Assembly (NCBI GenBank): GCA_010909725.1 | Contig: JAACMV010000001.1 | Span: forward strand, 227,653-291,652 | Reading direction: 5' to 3' | Origin: Picochlorum sp. 'celeri' | Taxonomy: Eukaryota; Chlorophyta; Trebouxiophyceae | DNA length: 64,000 bases | Shown here: positions 42,684 to 51,524 of the stretch, in pieces | Layout: each line of letters opens with the position of its first letter | Numbering within the stretch: position 1 is the stretch's first letter | Position numbers and translations under genes: made by a program | The notes under the pieces: model-generated | Told to the model about the DNA's origin: nothing | What the model saw: only the letters and a program-made list of their open reading frames with translations | The model's database searches: none

Positions 42684-44752
42684 ATGTTTTGGAGGGTAGG
42701 TTGAGCGAGCGTCTTGAGGCACTGCTGCTCTGAACACTCGTGGATGACGTTTATCTGTTGTATATGCAGGTCAGTGGATTGAATACTGCATCTCCAGTGG
42801 ATGTCATTCTGGATAAGGAGGAATATACTCTGGAGGAGTTGTTGGATGAGGAGGAGGTAGTGCAAGAATGTAAATCATTGAATCCTAGATTGACAGAGTT
42901 TTTGAGGAAGAAGGAGAATGTGGAAAAGCTTGTGGAGTATTTGGTGACGAGTCCTGAAGAGGATGCAGATGATAAGAGGGTGTTCAAGTATCCTTTCACA
43001 GCGTGTGAAATTTTTTGTTGTGAGGTGGAAGGAATTTACAACACCTTGTTGGAACATGAGACTATTTTGGATGCATTATTTGGATTGTTGAATAATGAGC
43101 GACCTTTAAATACAATTCTGGCGGGGTATTTCTCCAGAGTTATGGGGGCATTGCTTGCAAGGAGGTCAGGTGATGTTGTTCAATATTTGAGGAAAAAGCC
43201 AGAATTATTAAAGGCGTTCGTGTACCATGTGGATACGACCAGTGTTGCTGAGGTTTTGGCTCGATTGGCTGGGGCAGATGAGCCTGTAGGGTATTCGGAA
43301 TCCCCATCTGTGTTGTGGTTGGCTGAGACTGATATCCTAGCATTGTTAGTCCAATCGTTGGGTGCTGATAACCCACCAGAAGGACAAGCAAATGCAGCTG
43401 AAGTACTTGCTGCTATTGCGAGGAGTACAGAAACGCCGTTGACGGAGAGCATGGCATCTGCAGAGTTTATGCAGACGCTTGTTGACTCTGCACTTGCACC
43501 ACATTCTGGGATTGCAGCGTCCCATGCCCTCAATGTGTGCTTGGCATTACTGGAGCCTCTTATTATCGATCCAACGATGAATAGATTCCCTCAAAATAAT
43601 CTTCATGAGCAATTGCGCCGCGAGGCCGTGAAATGCTTGTCACAAGGAGTTGATAGATTGGTCGGTATGATGGACCCTCCTGCGGATGAATCCAAAGCAT
43701 TGAGTGAATTGAAAACGACCTATGGCTTGATCAAGCCCCCTGTAGGCCAATTACGGTTAAAAATTGTAGATTTGTTGGCATCCTTGTTTCGGTCACGGGA
43801 TCCATTGGCAGAGCAGGCTGTGATGAAGACAAATGCAATCAAAAAAGCAATGGACATGTTTTTGCAGTACCCATTTAATAATGCACTTCATGGAGGAGTG
43901 ACGATGCTGCTCACTGCCTTTGAAGAAGGATCTGTAGAACTGAGAAAGTTCTTGCTCGAGGAGGTGGATGTTGTTGATTGGATTGCCTCTGCCCCAACTG
44001 AGGTGTTGCCAGAGCCAAACCCAGATGCACCGGTGAAAGTACATAGGAAGCCCTTGAGGGCTGGATACTGTGGACATTTGACTCAAATTGCAAATAGATT
44101 ACAAAGAACAAGCGAAGGATGCGAATATGTGAAGAATTTCTTAGATAACAGCTCCACATGGAAGTCATATGTGGAGAATGAATTGGAATCGAGGAATAAA
44201 GTTGAATCGGTCATGTCATGGCAATGTGGACGGCCAGCATCCCAAGTTATGGGAATCCATGGCATGTACTCAACGGATATGCCCTTCTCCAGTATAGAAT
44301 GCGACTTTGACAGTGATCATAATAGATTTGCGAGTCCTGCTTTGGAAGAGGAGGAAGAAGATGAAGAGGATGACGAGAATCTTGCAGAATGGTCAGCAAC
44401 AATGAGCAAAGATATTACTGCAACTGAGACCGACGAGCAGGCAAATGACGATATATCTGCAGCAAAGGTCCTGAGCAGCGTGTCAAATGATGTCTCATCC
44501 ATGGAGGATATGCAAGATGACGAGGTTCTCTTGGGTGAAGCAGATGCAACTGATGGTCTGTTGGAACTGGGTGCTGAGATGGAAGGTCTGAACGTCCGTG
44601 ATGAGGAAAAACCATCTTCATCAGAAGAAAAGATCGTTCGTGACGATGATGCCACTGAAAAGAAGGAAAATGATGGGAACGAGCAGGATGCAAATGCTTT
44701 CCATGACAATCAATTCTGGCCAAAGTATGATGTCCCAGTTGATGAATCATAG
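42684..44752 (+). CDS. SAPS-domain protein, PP6 phosphatase regulatory subunit
   Basis: Two exons: a 12-nt first exon 42684..42695 (MFWR) and 42770..44752, with a 74-nt intron (GTAGGT...GCAG). The protein is 664 aa. The MFWR start is the SAPS-family start and supports the tiny exon. The N-terminal LDKEEYTLEELLDEEEVVQECKSLNPRL is the SAPS hallmark; a helical repeat region follows to about residue 500, then an acidic, disordered tail (EEEEEDEEDDENL). SAPS subunits direct the catalytic PP6 phosphatase to targets, in animals including Aurora A and DNA-PK. The targets here are unknown. Confidence 0.93.
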
Positions 44753-44819
44753 CGATACTCCCTTCAGTCTGCTCATACTGTGTATGAATTCTTACATGTT
44801 GTAAAAATATATATAATAA

Positions 44820-45710
44820 TTACGCGAGGTATGCTTTGACCAGGTTCTGTTGTTCTGGAGTCTCTGGACTCTTTCTCCCTCCATCATTCCTCGTGTCAAA
44901 CGCCCGCTGCACTCGAGTCAACGCCTCCTCTCCACTCAATCCATACATTTTACCCAATACACACGCACCAACTGTACCTGCACGCCCTCGACCTCCCCAG
45001 CAGTGCAAATACATCACATCCTGGTCCTTGGCTCTCTCTATAATCGTCTCCACAAGCCCATCAAGCTGCGACATTGTCGGAATAGACAGATCCGTGATTG
45101 GATAATGAAGAAAATCCAGTTCAATAATCCTCCTCGATGGCGACGCATTCTTCTTTTCCCTCTTTGGCGGCAAGAACTTGTCCAAGTAGTGGGTCCTCAA
45201 CCCATTCATTTCTTCCACCGTTGGGGGATCGGACAAGGCCGCCGCAATCAATGTTGCAGGAGCCTTGTACGCCTGAAACCCATCAACCCCTTTCAATGGC
45301 ATCTCTTCCTGCGGTGGAAGCTCCCCCTGTAGCGAAATAAATGTCTTGATTCCAGACATGACCAACTGCTCCAGCATGGCCTCTCCATCAGCTCGTTTTG
45401 TACACCTGCTTGGCTCCACAAATGGGTATCTCCCAGCCATCAACACACCAGGTATCAACCAATTCGCATACTCAGAAAAGCCCATGGTAGAATGGTAGTC
45501 GTCCCCTAATTCTGGCAGATATGGTGGAAAGGTATCAACTCTGGTAGCATGGGTCATAACACCAGATCGGGCCATACCCGATGATGCATCTCCCACATTT
45601 CCATTATATTGTACTCTCAGCCTATGAGAGCACCCAACACGCCTGCTACTGGTCGTCTGTTGACGAACCAGAGCCGAACCAGCAATAGTGCGAGAAGAAC
45701 AGCACGCCAT
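44820..45710 (-). CDS. Plastid-like dual-specificity protein phosphatase
   Basis: A 296-aa single-exon protein. The cysteine phosphatase signature is HCWGGRGRAG, with the catalytic Cys and Arg in the CX5R arrangement. A preceding DLSIPTMSQLDGL segment supplies the general-acid Asp region. An N-terminal stretch of about 55 residues rich in Ser, Arg and Thr fits organelle targeting. The segment NWLIPGVLMAGRYPF is typical of a green-lineage dual-specificity subgroup. Substrate unknown. Its 3' end is 67 bp from the convergent SAPS gene. Confidence 0.8.
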   Translation of the reverse strand: MACCSSRTIAGSALVRQQTTSSRRVGCSHRLRVQYNGNVGDASSGMARSGVMTHATRVDTFPPYLPELGDDYHSTMGFSEYANWLIPGVLMAGRYPFVEPSRCTKRADGEAMLEQLVMSGIKTFISLQGELPPQEEMPLKGVDGFQAYKAPATLIAAALSDPPTVEEMNGLRTHYLDKFLPPKREKKNASPSRRIIELDFLHYPITDLSIPTMSQLDGLVETIIERAKDQDVMYLHCWGGRGRAGTVGACVLGKMYGLSGEEALTRVQRAFDTRNDGGRKSPETPEQQNLVKAYLA

Positions 45711-46039
45711 GGTACTGTTGCTATACTACCACAATGAATCAAATAGTGCAATAAAATGACTCCACAGGGAGGGGGGAAATGCGTGATCAGAATCACTGCA
45801 TGTGCTGATCTCGCGATATCTCGAGAGACAGAGATCTCTTAAATAAGAGATCTGTGGATGAAACCACAAGACTCTGCAGAATTCGAATGGGCCGCGGACA
45901 GGATGTTCTACATGAATGCACGATTCATGGCGTTAATTAATTACTACATATGTAGCAGTAGAAGGAGTAGTTGAATAGGTCCAACGTTGTGGTATACCTG
46001 AGAAGTAGGAGGTTGTTCTCTCTTCTTGTGGACGACAGC
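45711..46039. promoter_or_regulatory. Divergent DSP/MFS promoter with a hairpin
   Basis: A 329-bp divergent region. A 9-bp inverted repeat, AGATCTCTT (45832..45840) facing AAGAGATCT (45845..45853) across AAAT, lies in a GATCTC-rich stretch. No coding signal. Confidence 0.4.
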
Positions 46040-47611
46040 ATGGGCATGGGTCGGTTGTTGGACCGGGTGAAACAGCATATGCTTTGGACGCTCTTTCCGA
46101 TTTGGTATACACATTTCACCCAAGGATTGCAAACGACCCTTCCATATGTGATTGGGGTGTATATGGTGAGGGATTTCCTCTCCAAGAAGGAAGAGGTGTC
46201 TGAGAAGGAGGTTGGGTTTCTGACTGGAGTGTTGGGGGCTACCTTCTGCTTTGCACAGACACTGACCAGCTTTCTGCTGGGTAAATTAAGTGATAGAGTA
46301 GGTAGAAAACCGATTATTGTTTTAGGGAATGTCAGCTGTGCTGTCTTTGTACTGCTCTTTGGTTTGTCTGGGAACTTTGTACATGCCTGTGTGACCCGCC
46401 TTTGTATGGGAGCGACGAATGGTATTATTGGGGCGGAGAAGGCGGTTATTGGGGAAGGATTGCCTCGGAAGGATCAGAGTGAAGCTATAGGGTATATTAG
46501 TATGACGTGGGGGCTGGGGACGTTGGTTGGTCCGATGATTGGGGGGGTATTAGCACATCCATGTGGGTTTGTGACAGAGCAGAACAATGTGGTTGGTGAG
46601 GAGGGGGATATCAAGTGTGAGGATGGCTCGTTGTTGGCGCGGAAGCCATTTTTCTTGCCTTGTCTTATCGCGTCTCTTTTGAGTGTGGTGGCGGTATTCC
46701 TGACGGCAGTGTTTCTTGAGGAAACCTTGCCGAGCAAGCAAAAGGCAGGGTATGAGCAAGTGGCTGTGCAGGAGGATCCAGAAACTGGCCATGATGTTGC
46801 CATGTACAAGAAGAATAGCGATTTGTTTAGGTATCAGAACGAGGTGGAACTGAGTGGGACGATCAAGTCGCATCATCATACCGATGATGGGACAGCTACA
46901 CTCGATGAAGACAACAAGCACGAGAAGAACTTCTCTGTGGACCCTGGTCAATCAGCAGCAGACAATGACACATCTCATCCGCCTTGGTATAAACAACGAT
47001 CTGTACAATTATCGCTCACAGGATATGCACTGATAGCATTTTGTTACATTATACTGGACGAATTAGTTCCTATTTTTGCATCGGCGCCCCTCTCAGAGGG
47101 AGGACTCGCCTTTAGTCCATCGAAATTGAGTGGACCATTATCATTCGGTGGAATCGTGTTGATTGTGTGGATGCTTGTGGGATATAAATGGATGTCAAAG
47201 CATTACGGTACAATACGCACGTGTATCTATGGATTATACATGACTCTACCCACAGCCATGATGTTCCCGTTGAGCTCTGTTGGGTTTTTGAATGCTGAAG
47301 TCATGTTGTGGACTGCAGTCACATTCAAATACATTGCTGGCACGAATGCCTTCACGGCATGTATTGTACTGGTCAACTTGGCAGCTCCCAAGGAGTCATT
47401 AGGGGAAGTGAATGGACTAGGTCAAACGTTAGCTTCAGGCGTGCGCGCATTGGGTCCGTTTTTAGGAGGTGTCATGTGGGCAAGCAGTATCCGTCTCTTT
47501 GCCATCATGGGCAATGCATGGGGGCATCAGTTTGTTCCATTCGCCCTCTCAGCCCTCGTCGCATTTTGTACACTGTTTATTTATTACAACATTGATATAT
47601 CAGAGGAGTGA
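46040..47611 (+). CDS. MFS transporter, ZIF1-like / drug:H+ antiporter family
   Basis: A 523-aa protein, taken from the ATG at 46040; the frame is open upstream but without ATG. About 12 TM segments are predicted, split by a polar central loop (roughly residues 240-330, with Asp- and His-rich segments DPETGHDVAMYKKN and KSHHHTDDG). Motif A is GKLSDRVGRKPI, between TM2 and TM3, and GLGTLVGPMIGG is the TM5 antiporter-type motif. The closest named group is the ZINC-INDUCED FACILITATOR clade (export of nicotianamine or metal chelators into vacuoles); substrate is inferred only. The His-rich loop could bind metal. It overlaps ALG9 by 12 nt at the 3' end. Confidence 0.82.
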   Translation: MGMGRLLDRVKQHMLWTLFPIWYTHFTQGLQTTLPYVIGVYMVRDFLSKKEEVSEKEVGFLTGVLGATFCFAQTLTSFLLGKLSDRVGRKPIIVLGNVSCAVFVLLFGLSGNFVHACVTRLCMGATNGIIGAEKAVIGEGLPRKDQSEAIGYISMTWGLGTLVGPMIGGVLAHPCGFVTEQNNVVGEEGDIKCEDGSLLARKPFFLPCLIASLLSVVAVFLTAVFLEETLPSKQKAGYEQVAVQEDPETGHDVAMYKKNSDLFRYQNEVELSGTIKSHHHTDDGTATLDEDNKHEKNFSVDPGQSAADNDTSHPPWYKQRSVQLSLTGYALIAFCYIILDELVPIFASAPLSEGGLAFSPSKLSGPLSFGGIVLIVWMLVGYKWMSKHYGTIRTCIYGLYMTLPTAMMFPLSSVGFLNAEVMLWTAVTFKYIAGTNAFTACIVLVNLAAPKESLGEVNGLGQTLASGVRALGPFLGGVMWASSIRLFAIMGNAWGHQFVPFALSALVAFCTLFIYYNIDISEE

Positions 47612-49243
47612 TTTCTTTCTTTCGAGTAATATATATGTCATCCACGTATTCCGCTTCTCCGATAGGAATGGTATGTATAATGCTCTAAAGAGAGCTGGTG
47701 ATGCCGCAGTATCCACCATTGGTACAGACGCTCTCACCTTCCATTTTTCCTGATCCAGCACAGCGCCATCTATCATGTGTCGAGTGGCATCATCATGGTG
47801 TGTACTTGATGTCACAAAGTAATCACACCCATCAGCACTGTCCCAATAATTATCTGGCTCTGACCTATTCATATCATTAAATTGTTGTGGAGCTGCCATA
47901 GTTCCATCTTTCGTTTCCTCAAATGGTCGTGGTAACAGTCCATCAAATCCCGACGTGACAAACTGGAGTCTATATTCAGGACCAGGAAGGAAGAAGGATG
48001 ATGGAAATCTATACCATTCTGTTCCCACACACACACGTGCCTGCTGACGCACAGCAGGCAGCATTCTATACAGCGACATTTGTGCTCCATAGTGTTGTGT
48101 CAGTGCACATGTACGACTGATACCCAACACACACGTGCTTAATACGCCGAATGCAACGAGCCTGCGAACCAACCAGGCAGGGAACACTGCATTGAAGAAA
48201 TCCTTGAGCTGCACTGTGACTGCCGCTGCTGCGAGAAGCAGCAGTGGGTATACAACATACAAAAACCTCTCTTCTTTATGTGGGAGATAGGAGATCGCAG
48301 CGAGCCATACAAATGCTGGTGCGAGTACTGTAAACAAGGCAGTTGTCCGAGGCATGGAGTGACTACGTGGCTTCCATCCCATCATCAGTGGAAACATGAG
48401 CGCCAAAGGCAGCACCGTCTGTAACTGATTCAACCCATTCCGAAGATAATATGTTGCTGGTTCAATACCATACAAATCGCTCTTACCCCCACCCTTGACA
48501 TTATATTCCAAAAAGTTGATAAGAGATGCCTTCCATGACCCATAGTACCAACGATCACACGCAACTAGAGGCACGCATGCAGCCATGGCTGCCATAAAAA
48601 GAGTCCTCCAGGACCTAAACATATTTTCACTGGACACAAGTACCCATATGGCATATGGAATAAAGGCCAGCGCGGCAACAATCCATCCCCATGTACATCC
48701 AACAACTGCTGACCAAATGACCAGAGTGTCATTGCGCTGCAGCACACCGGCAGCACCCAACGTCATGGCAACCATGGCCACAGACGACGGCAAAAATGCA
48801 CTAGATGATACAAACATGCCCGATGAAAACACAGAAAACACCAGGTACAGTTTTGCCACATGAGGATGATACCTTGCTGCCACAGCACTGCACAGTGTCC
48901 ATTCAGCCAGGGCAGACAGTACTGCCAACACCGCTCTGACACCATAAAACACTGCGACTTTACCAAATACAAGTGATAAAGGCCATCCAATCATACCATG
49001 CAGTACTATATACCACCACGACCGAAGAGCAAATGCAGCACTGTACTCCCATGTTTGCATCCCATATCCATACATGATGTAATGTAAAGGTTCCCAGTAA
49101 TTATAAACCTCATCACAATCATGAATAATATTGTACCATGCACTCAGCAGCCGAGATACAAGAAGAATAGCCAATCCATTGGCAAGAATGGGAGACTGCT
49201 TGCGTTGTGCTTGTTCTGTGCTATACTCAACTGCCCCTCCCAT
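47600..49243 (-). CDS. ALG9: ALG9-like alpha-1,2-mannosyltransferase
   Basis: A 547-aa multipass protein of family GT22. The lumenal motif after TM1 is HDCDEVYNYWEPLHYIMYG, with the catalytic Asp-Glu. Next are TWEYS, the ALR/AFALRSW segment, the ALG9-type GGGKSDLYGIEP, and LPHKEERFLYVVYPLL. These favour ALG9 over ALG12 and PIG-B. ALG9 adds two mannoses from dolichol-phosphate-mannose to the ER glycan precursor. The C-terminal 120 residues are lumenal. A convergent 12-nt coding overlap with the MFS gene exists at 47600..47611. Confidence 0.93.
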   Translation of the reverse strand: MGGAVEYSTEQAQRKQSPILANGLAILLVSRLLSAWYNIIHDCDEVYNYWEPLHYIMYGYGMQTWEYSAAFALRSWWYIVLHGMIGWPLSLVFGKVAVFYGVRAVLAVLSALAEWTLCSAVAARYHPHVAKLYLVFSVFSSGMFVSSSAFLPSSVAMVAMTLGAAGVLQRNDTLVIWSAVVGCTWGWIVAALAFIPYAIWVLVSSENMFRSWRTLFMAAMAACVPLVACDRWYYGSWKASLINFLEYNVKGGGKSDLYGIEPATYYLRNGLNQLQTVLPLALMFPLMMGWKPRSHSMPRTTALFTVLAPAFVWLAAISYLPHKEERFLYVVYPLLLLAAAAVTVQLKDFFNAVFPAWLVRRLVAFGVLSTCVLGISRTCALTQHYGAQMSLYRMLPAVRQQARVCVGTEWYRFPSSFFLPGPEYRLQFVTSGFDGLLPRPFEETKDGTMAAPQQFNDMNRSEPDNYWDSADGCDYFVTSSTHHDDATRHMIDGAVLDQEKWKVRASVPMVDTAASPALFRALYIPFLSEKRNTWMTYILLERKKSLL

Positions 49244-49609
49244 GATTCTTCTATTCTATGCAGAACAATCAAAATCCGCTGTACTCTGTTACTTAAATCT
49301 GATAAATAATATCCTAATATCAATGTATTGGGTCAAAATGAATCCGGAATGGTACAGAGCCTGTCTCTTCAACGATCATTGACGCATCCGTCAGAATAAC
49401 CAAACCTTTTCATATGGTCGAATGAGATGCATCCATTCCGCTCAGTATTATTATCATATATTATTTAAATCTCAGTCCCATGTGTGATGGGAATCTGATT
49501 CATTTGAGATGGCATGGCATGGATCTCAATCTCAAATGAGATCTCATATATATGAGTCTACTAGTAGTAGAGCAAAGATCTTTATCTATGCACATAGATA
49601 TACTCGTTA
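49244..49609. promoter_or_regulatory. ALG9 upstream / NPSN downstream region with an inverted repeat
   Basis: A 366-bp gap. TCATTTGAGAT (49500..49510) is mirrored by ATCTCAAATGA (49529..49539), an 11-bp stem with an 18-nt loop; more GATCTC/CTCATATATATGAG palindromic sequence follows. A GCATCCGTC-type motif occurs near 49385. No coding content. Confidence 0.4.
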
Positions 49610-50488
49610 TTACACATTGACATCACCCACTCCAGTGATTTTCAATACGACGATGACGACAATACCAATGACAACAAGGAGCAGGACAAACATGATGCAT
49701 CTATCAGTGGCAAGTCTTCTGGCAAGGTCACGGATGACCTGTCTAGCCTTTTTCATACTAAAGTGGATCTCATCTAGATCATTCGAAATCTTGTTCAACT
49801 GATTGCCCTGTGTTTGAAGTGTTTCTGCGGTCTGCGCTCCGATTGCAATTGTATCATTCACAACTCGCTCTGATCTCAGCAAGGATTCATCCGTCTCTTG
49901 AATATTCTTCCTGCCAAGTTCAATCATATCATTCGTCGACATTTCTGCATACACGTACAAGAGAGCACGGTTTTTTTTATCAACTTTGTCATCACAAAAC
50001 TATAACTATATTCGTACCTCGAATCTCGTCGGCCGAGGGCCCAGCAGCTACTGGTGACTTGCTATCCATCAATTCCTTTCTCTGCTGCAACTGTTGACTG
50101 TACGCCTTTTTCAGCCCGATGAAAGAATTCAATTCCTGAACAAGCAGCTTCTTCCTATAATTGAGTTCGTCCACGCTCATATTATCAATCTTTGCTTCTC
50201 GTTCAAAGTCACGGATCAATCTGCATCAACAACAGCATCATGGTTGTGTTATAGTATTACCAAGACTAGTATTGAAATGCATCCTCCATGTCCATGGTAT
50301 GGCACGTACGATTTCGCTTCTTGCATCAATCCAGTCATTCTCTTCAACTCGGACTGTTTCTTGGAATCATTCATCGAATCCAGCTTTTTAAAGCCCTCGG
50401 ATAAATCATCAAAAATATGGTTGAGGGACACCTCCTGCTCATACACGCGGCTCGCTTGCCGCTGCGTTCCGCTCGAAAACGTCGACAT
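49610..50488 (-). CDS. NPSN: NPSN-type Qb-SNARE
   Basis: Three exons: 50488..50310, 50220..50018 and 49944..49610; introns of 89 nt (GTACGT...GCAG) and 73 nt (GTACGA...GCAG). The protein is 238 aa. An N-terminal helical domain (LSEGFKKLDSM...LIRDFERE...VQELNSFIGLKKAY) matches novel plant SNAREs. The Qb SNARE motif spans residues about 140-200, with the central Gln layer near IGAQTAETLQTQGNQL. ATDRCIMFVLLLVVIGIVVIVV is the C-terminal membrane anchor. NPSN SNAREs act with KNOLLE-type Qa-SNAREs at the plasma membrane and cell plate in plants. Confidence 0.9.
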
Positions 50489-51165
50489 GGTATCTATATA
50501 TCCTATATATGTATATATATGCTAACACGGGGGCTTGATTGAAGCACCGCAAAGGAGAAACTGGGACCGTGTTGCCACGAACCAACGCCGTTGTTCTTCT
50601 CGTTCTTGTATCAAATGCAGGCAAGACTGAGTCTTTTTTTAATACTTGTGAATCAAATTGAATATCTTTTGTTGATTGCGATCTTGTATGTTCGAATGAG
50701 TAGTATCGCAGCAACACAACGCCAGAGGGTATCGGTGGACACTGCCAGAAATTTCCTTCAAAGACGCTGGTATCCTTTATGCTGAGTCAAAATGGAATTG
50801 ACTCAAATTTACTTTACAAGATATGTATGCATAGCCGTATGGAATGGACACTGTTGGTGACAGTGTGGGTTTGGAATGGTCACCGTTGAGATCATCGGCC
50901 AATGCTTCCCAACAATGATGCTTTTGATGGGACATGGCTGGTGTGATGATGATGGCATGCCATGATGCTGTCTTGCACGACGAGAGAATATATATATGCT
51001 TGGTATTTTTCGCTCTTCCCATGGTATGGATGATGACCACGAGGATCTTGTAGCTGCTTTGCCACGTGCGTGCTATAGAGGGTCGCTGTTGTTGGTGACA
51101 GGATTCTGCTCAGGAGTGTGGGTGCTGTGAATCTGCAATGGTTTTGTAAACCAGCAGCAGTCTTC

Positions 51166-51189
51166 TCTCGATCTCGATCTCGATCTCGA
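51166..51189. repeat. (TCTCGA)4 microsatellite
   Basis: Four perfect TCTCGA units, followed by a CT-rich partial unit and one more TCTCGA at 51194..51199. Likely polymorphic; no function is implied. Confidence 0.8.
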
Positions 51190-51275
51190 TCTCTCTCGAC
51201 TTGGGGTGGCCCAATAGCATCGGAATAGCATCAGCATCTTCCCAGGGAGATTGACATGCTGCAGGATGATTGGTC

Positions 51276-51331
51276 GCGTACGCCACGTATACATGTGGCG
51301 TGTGGTAGATTACGCCACGCATGGCGTACGC
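51276..51331. repeat. Nested inverted repeat (possible cruciform)
   Basis: Outer arms GCGTACGCCA (51276..51285) and TGGCGTACGC (51322..51331) are exact complements. An inner pair, GTGGCGT (51295..51301) and ACGCCAC (51312..51318), shares the GGCGT core. So the ACGCCA/TGGCGT motif occurs four times in alternating orientation within 56 bp. It lies about 200 bp upstream of the DUF506 gene. Confidence 0.6.
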
Positions 51332-51524
51332 TCATCCCCAAAAAAGTAAAAACCTCGCATCCGCTACAATACATCAGTTTAATTCATATAATATTTTAGT
51401 TTTTGATATGAAAAATATTAATAAAGGAATTCCTGTGACTGTTTTTGCTGGTACGTTGACTTTCACAGAGACATCGAATCGACGAATGTAGCAGACGACT
51501 TTGACGTTTGACGATGCAGACTCC

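Larger units (their letters stand above)
50489..51524. promoter_or_regulatory. Long divergent intergenic region rich in hairpins and repeats
   Basis: The largest gene-free gap (1036 bp), between NPSN and a DUF506 gene. It holds: a hairpin TGAGTCAA/TTGACTCA (50783..50805); ACACTGT/ACAGTGT (50848..50866); a 12-nt direct repeat TGTTGGTGACAG (50852..50863 and 51090..51101); a (TCTCGA)4 microsatellite (51166..51189); and a nested inverted repeat (51276..51331). Only short open frames cross it, none recognisable. It may carry two promoters or an unannotated RNA. Confidence 0.4.

Noticed and set aside
42740..42769. Upstream in-frame start for the SAPS protein (unspliced)
   Set aside because: It begins inside the predicted intron and lacks the conserved MFWR start given by the 12-nt exon.
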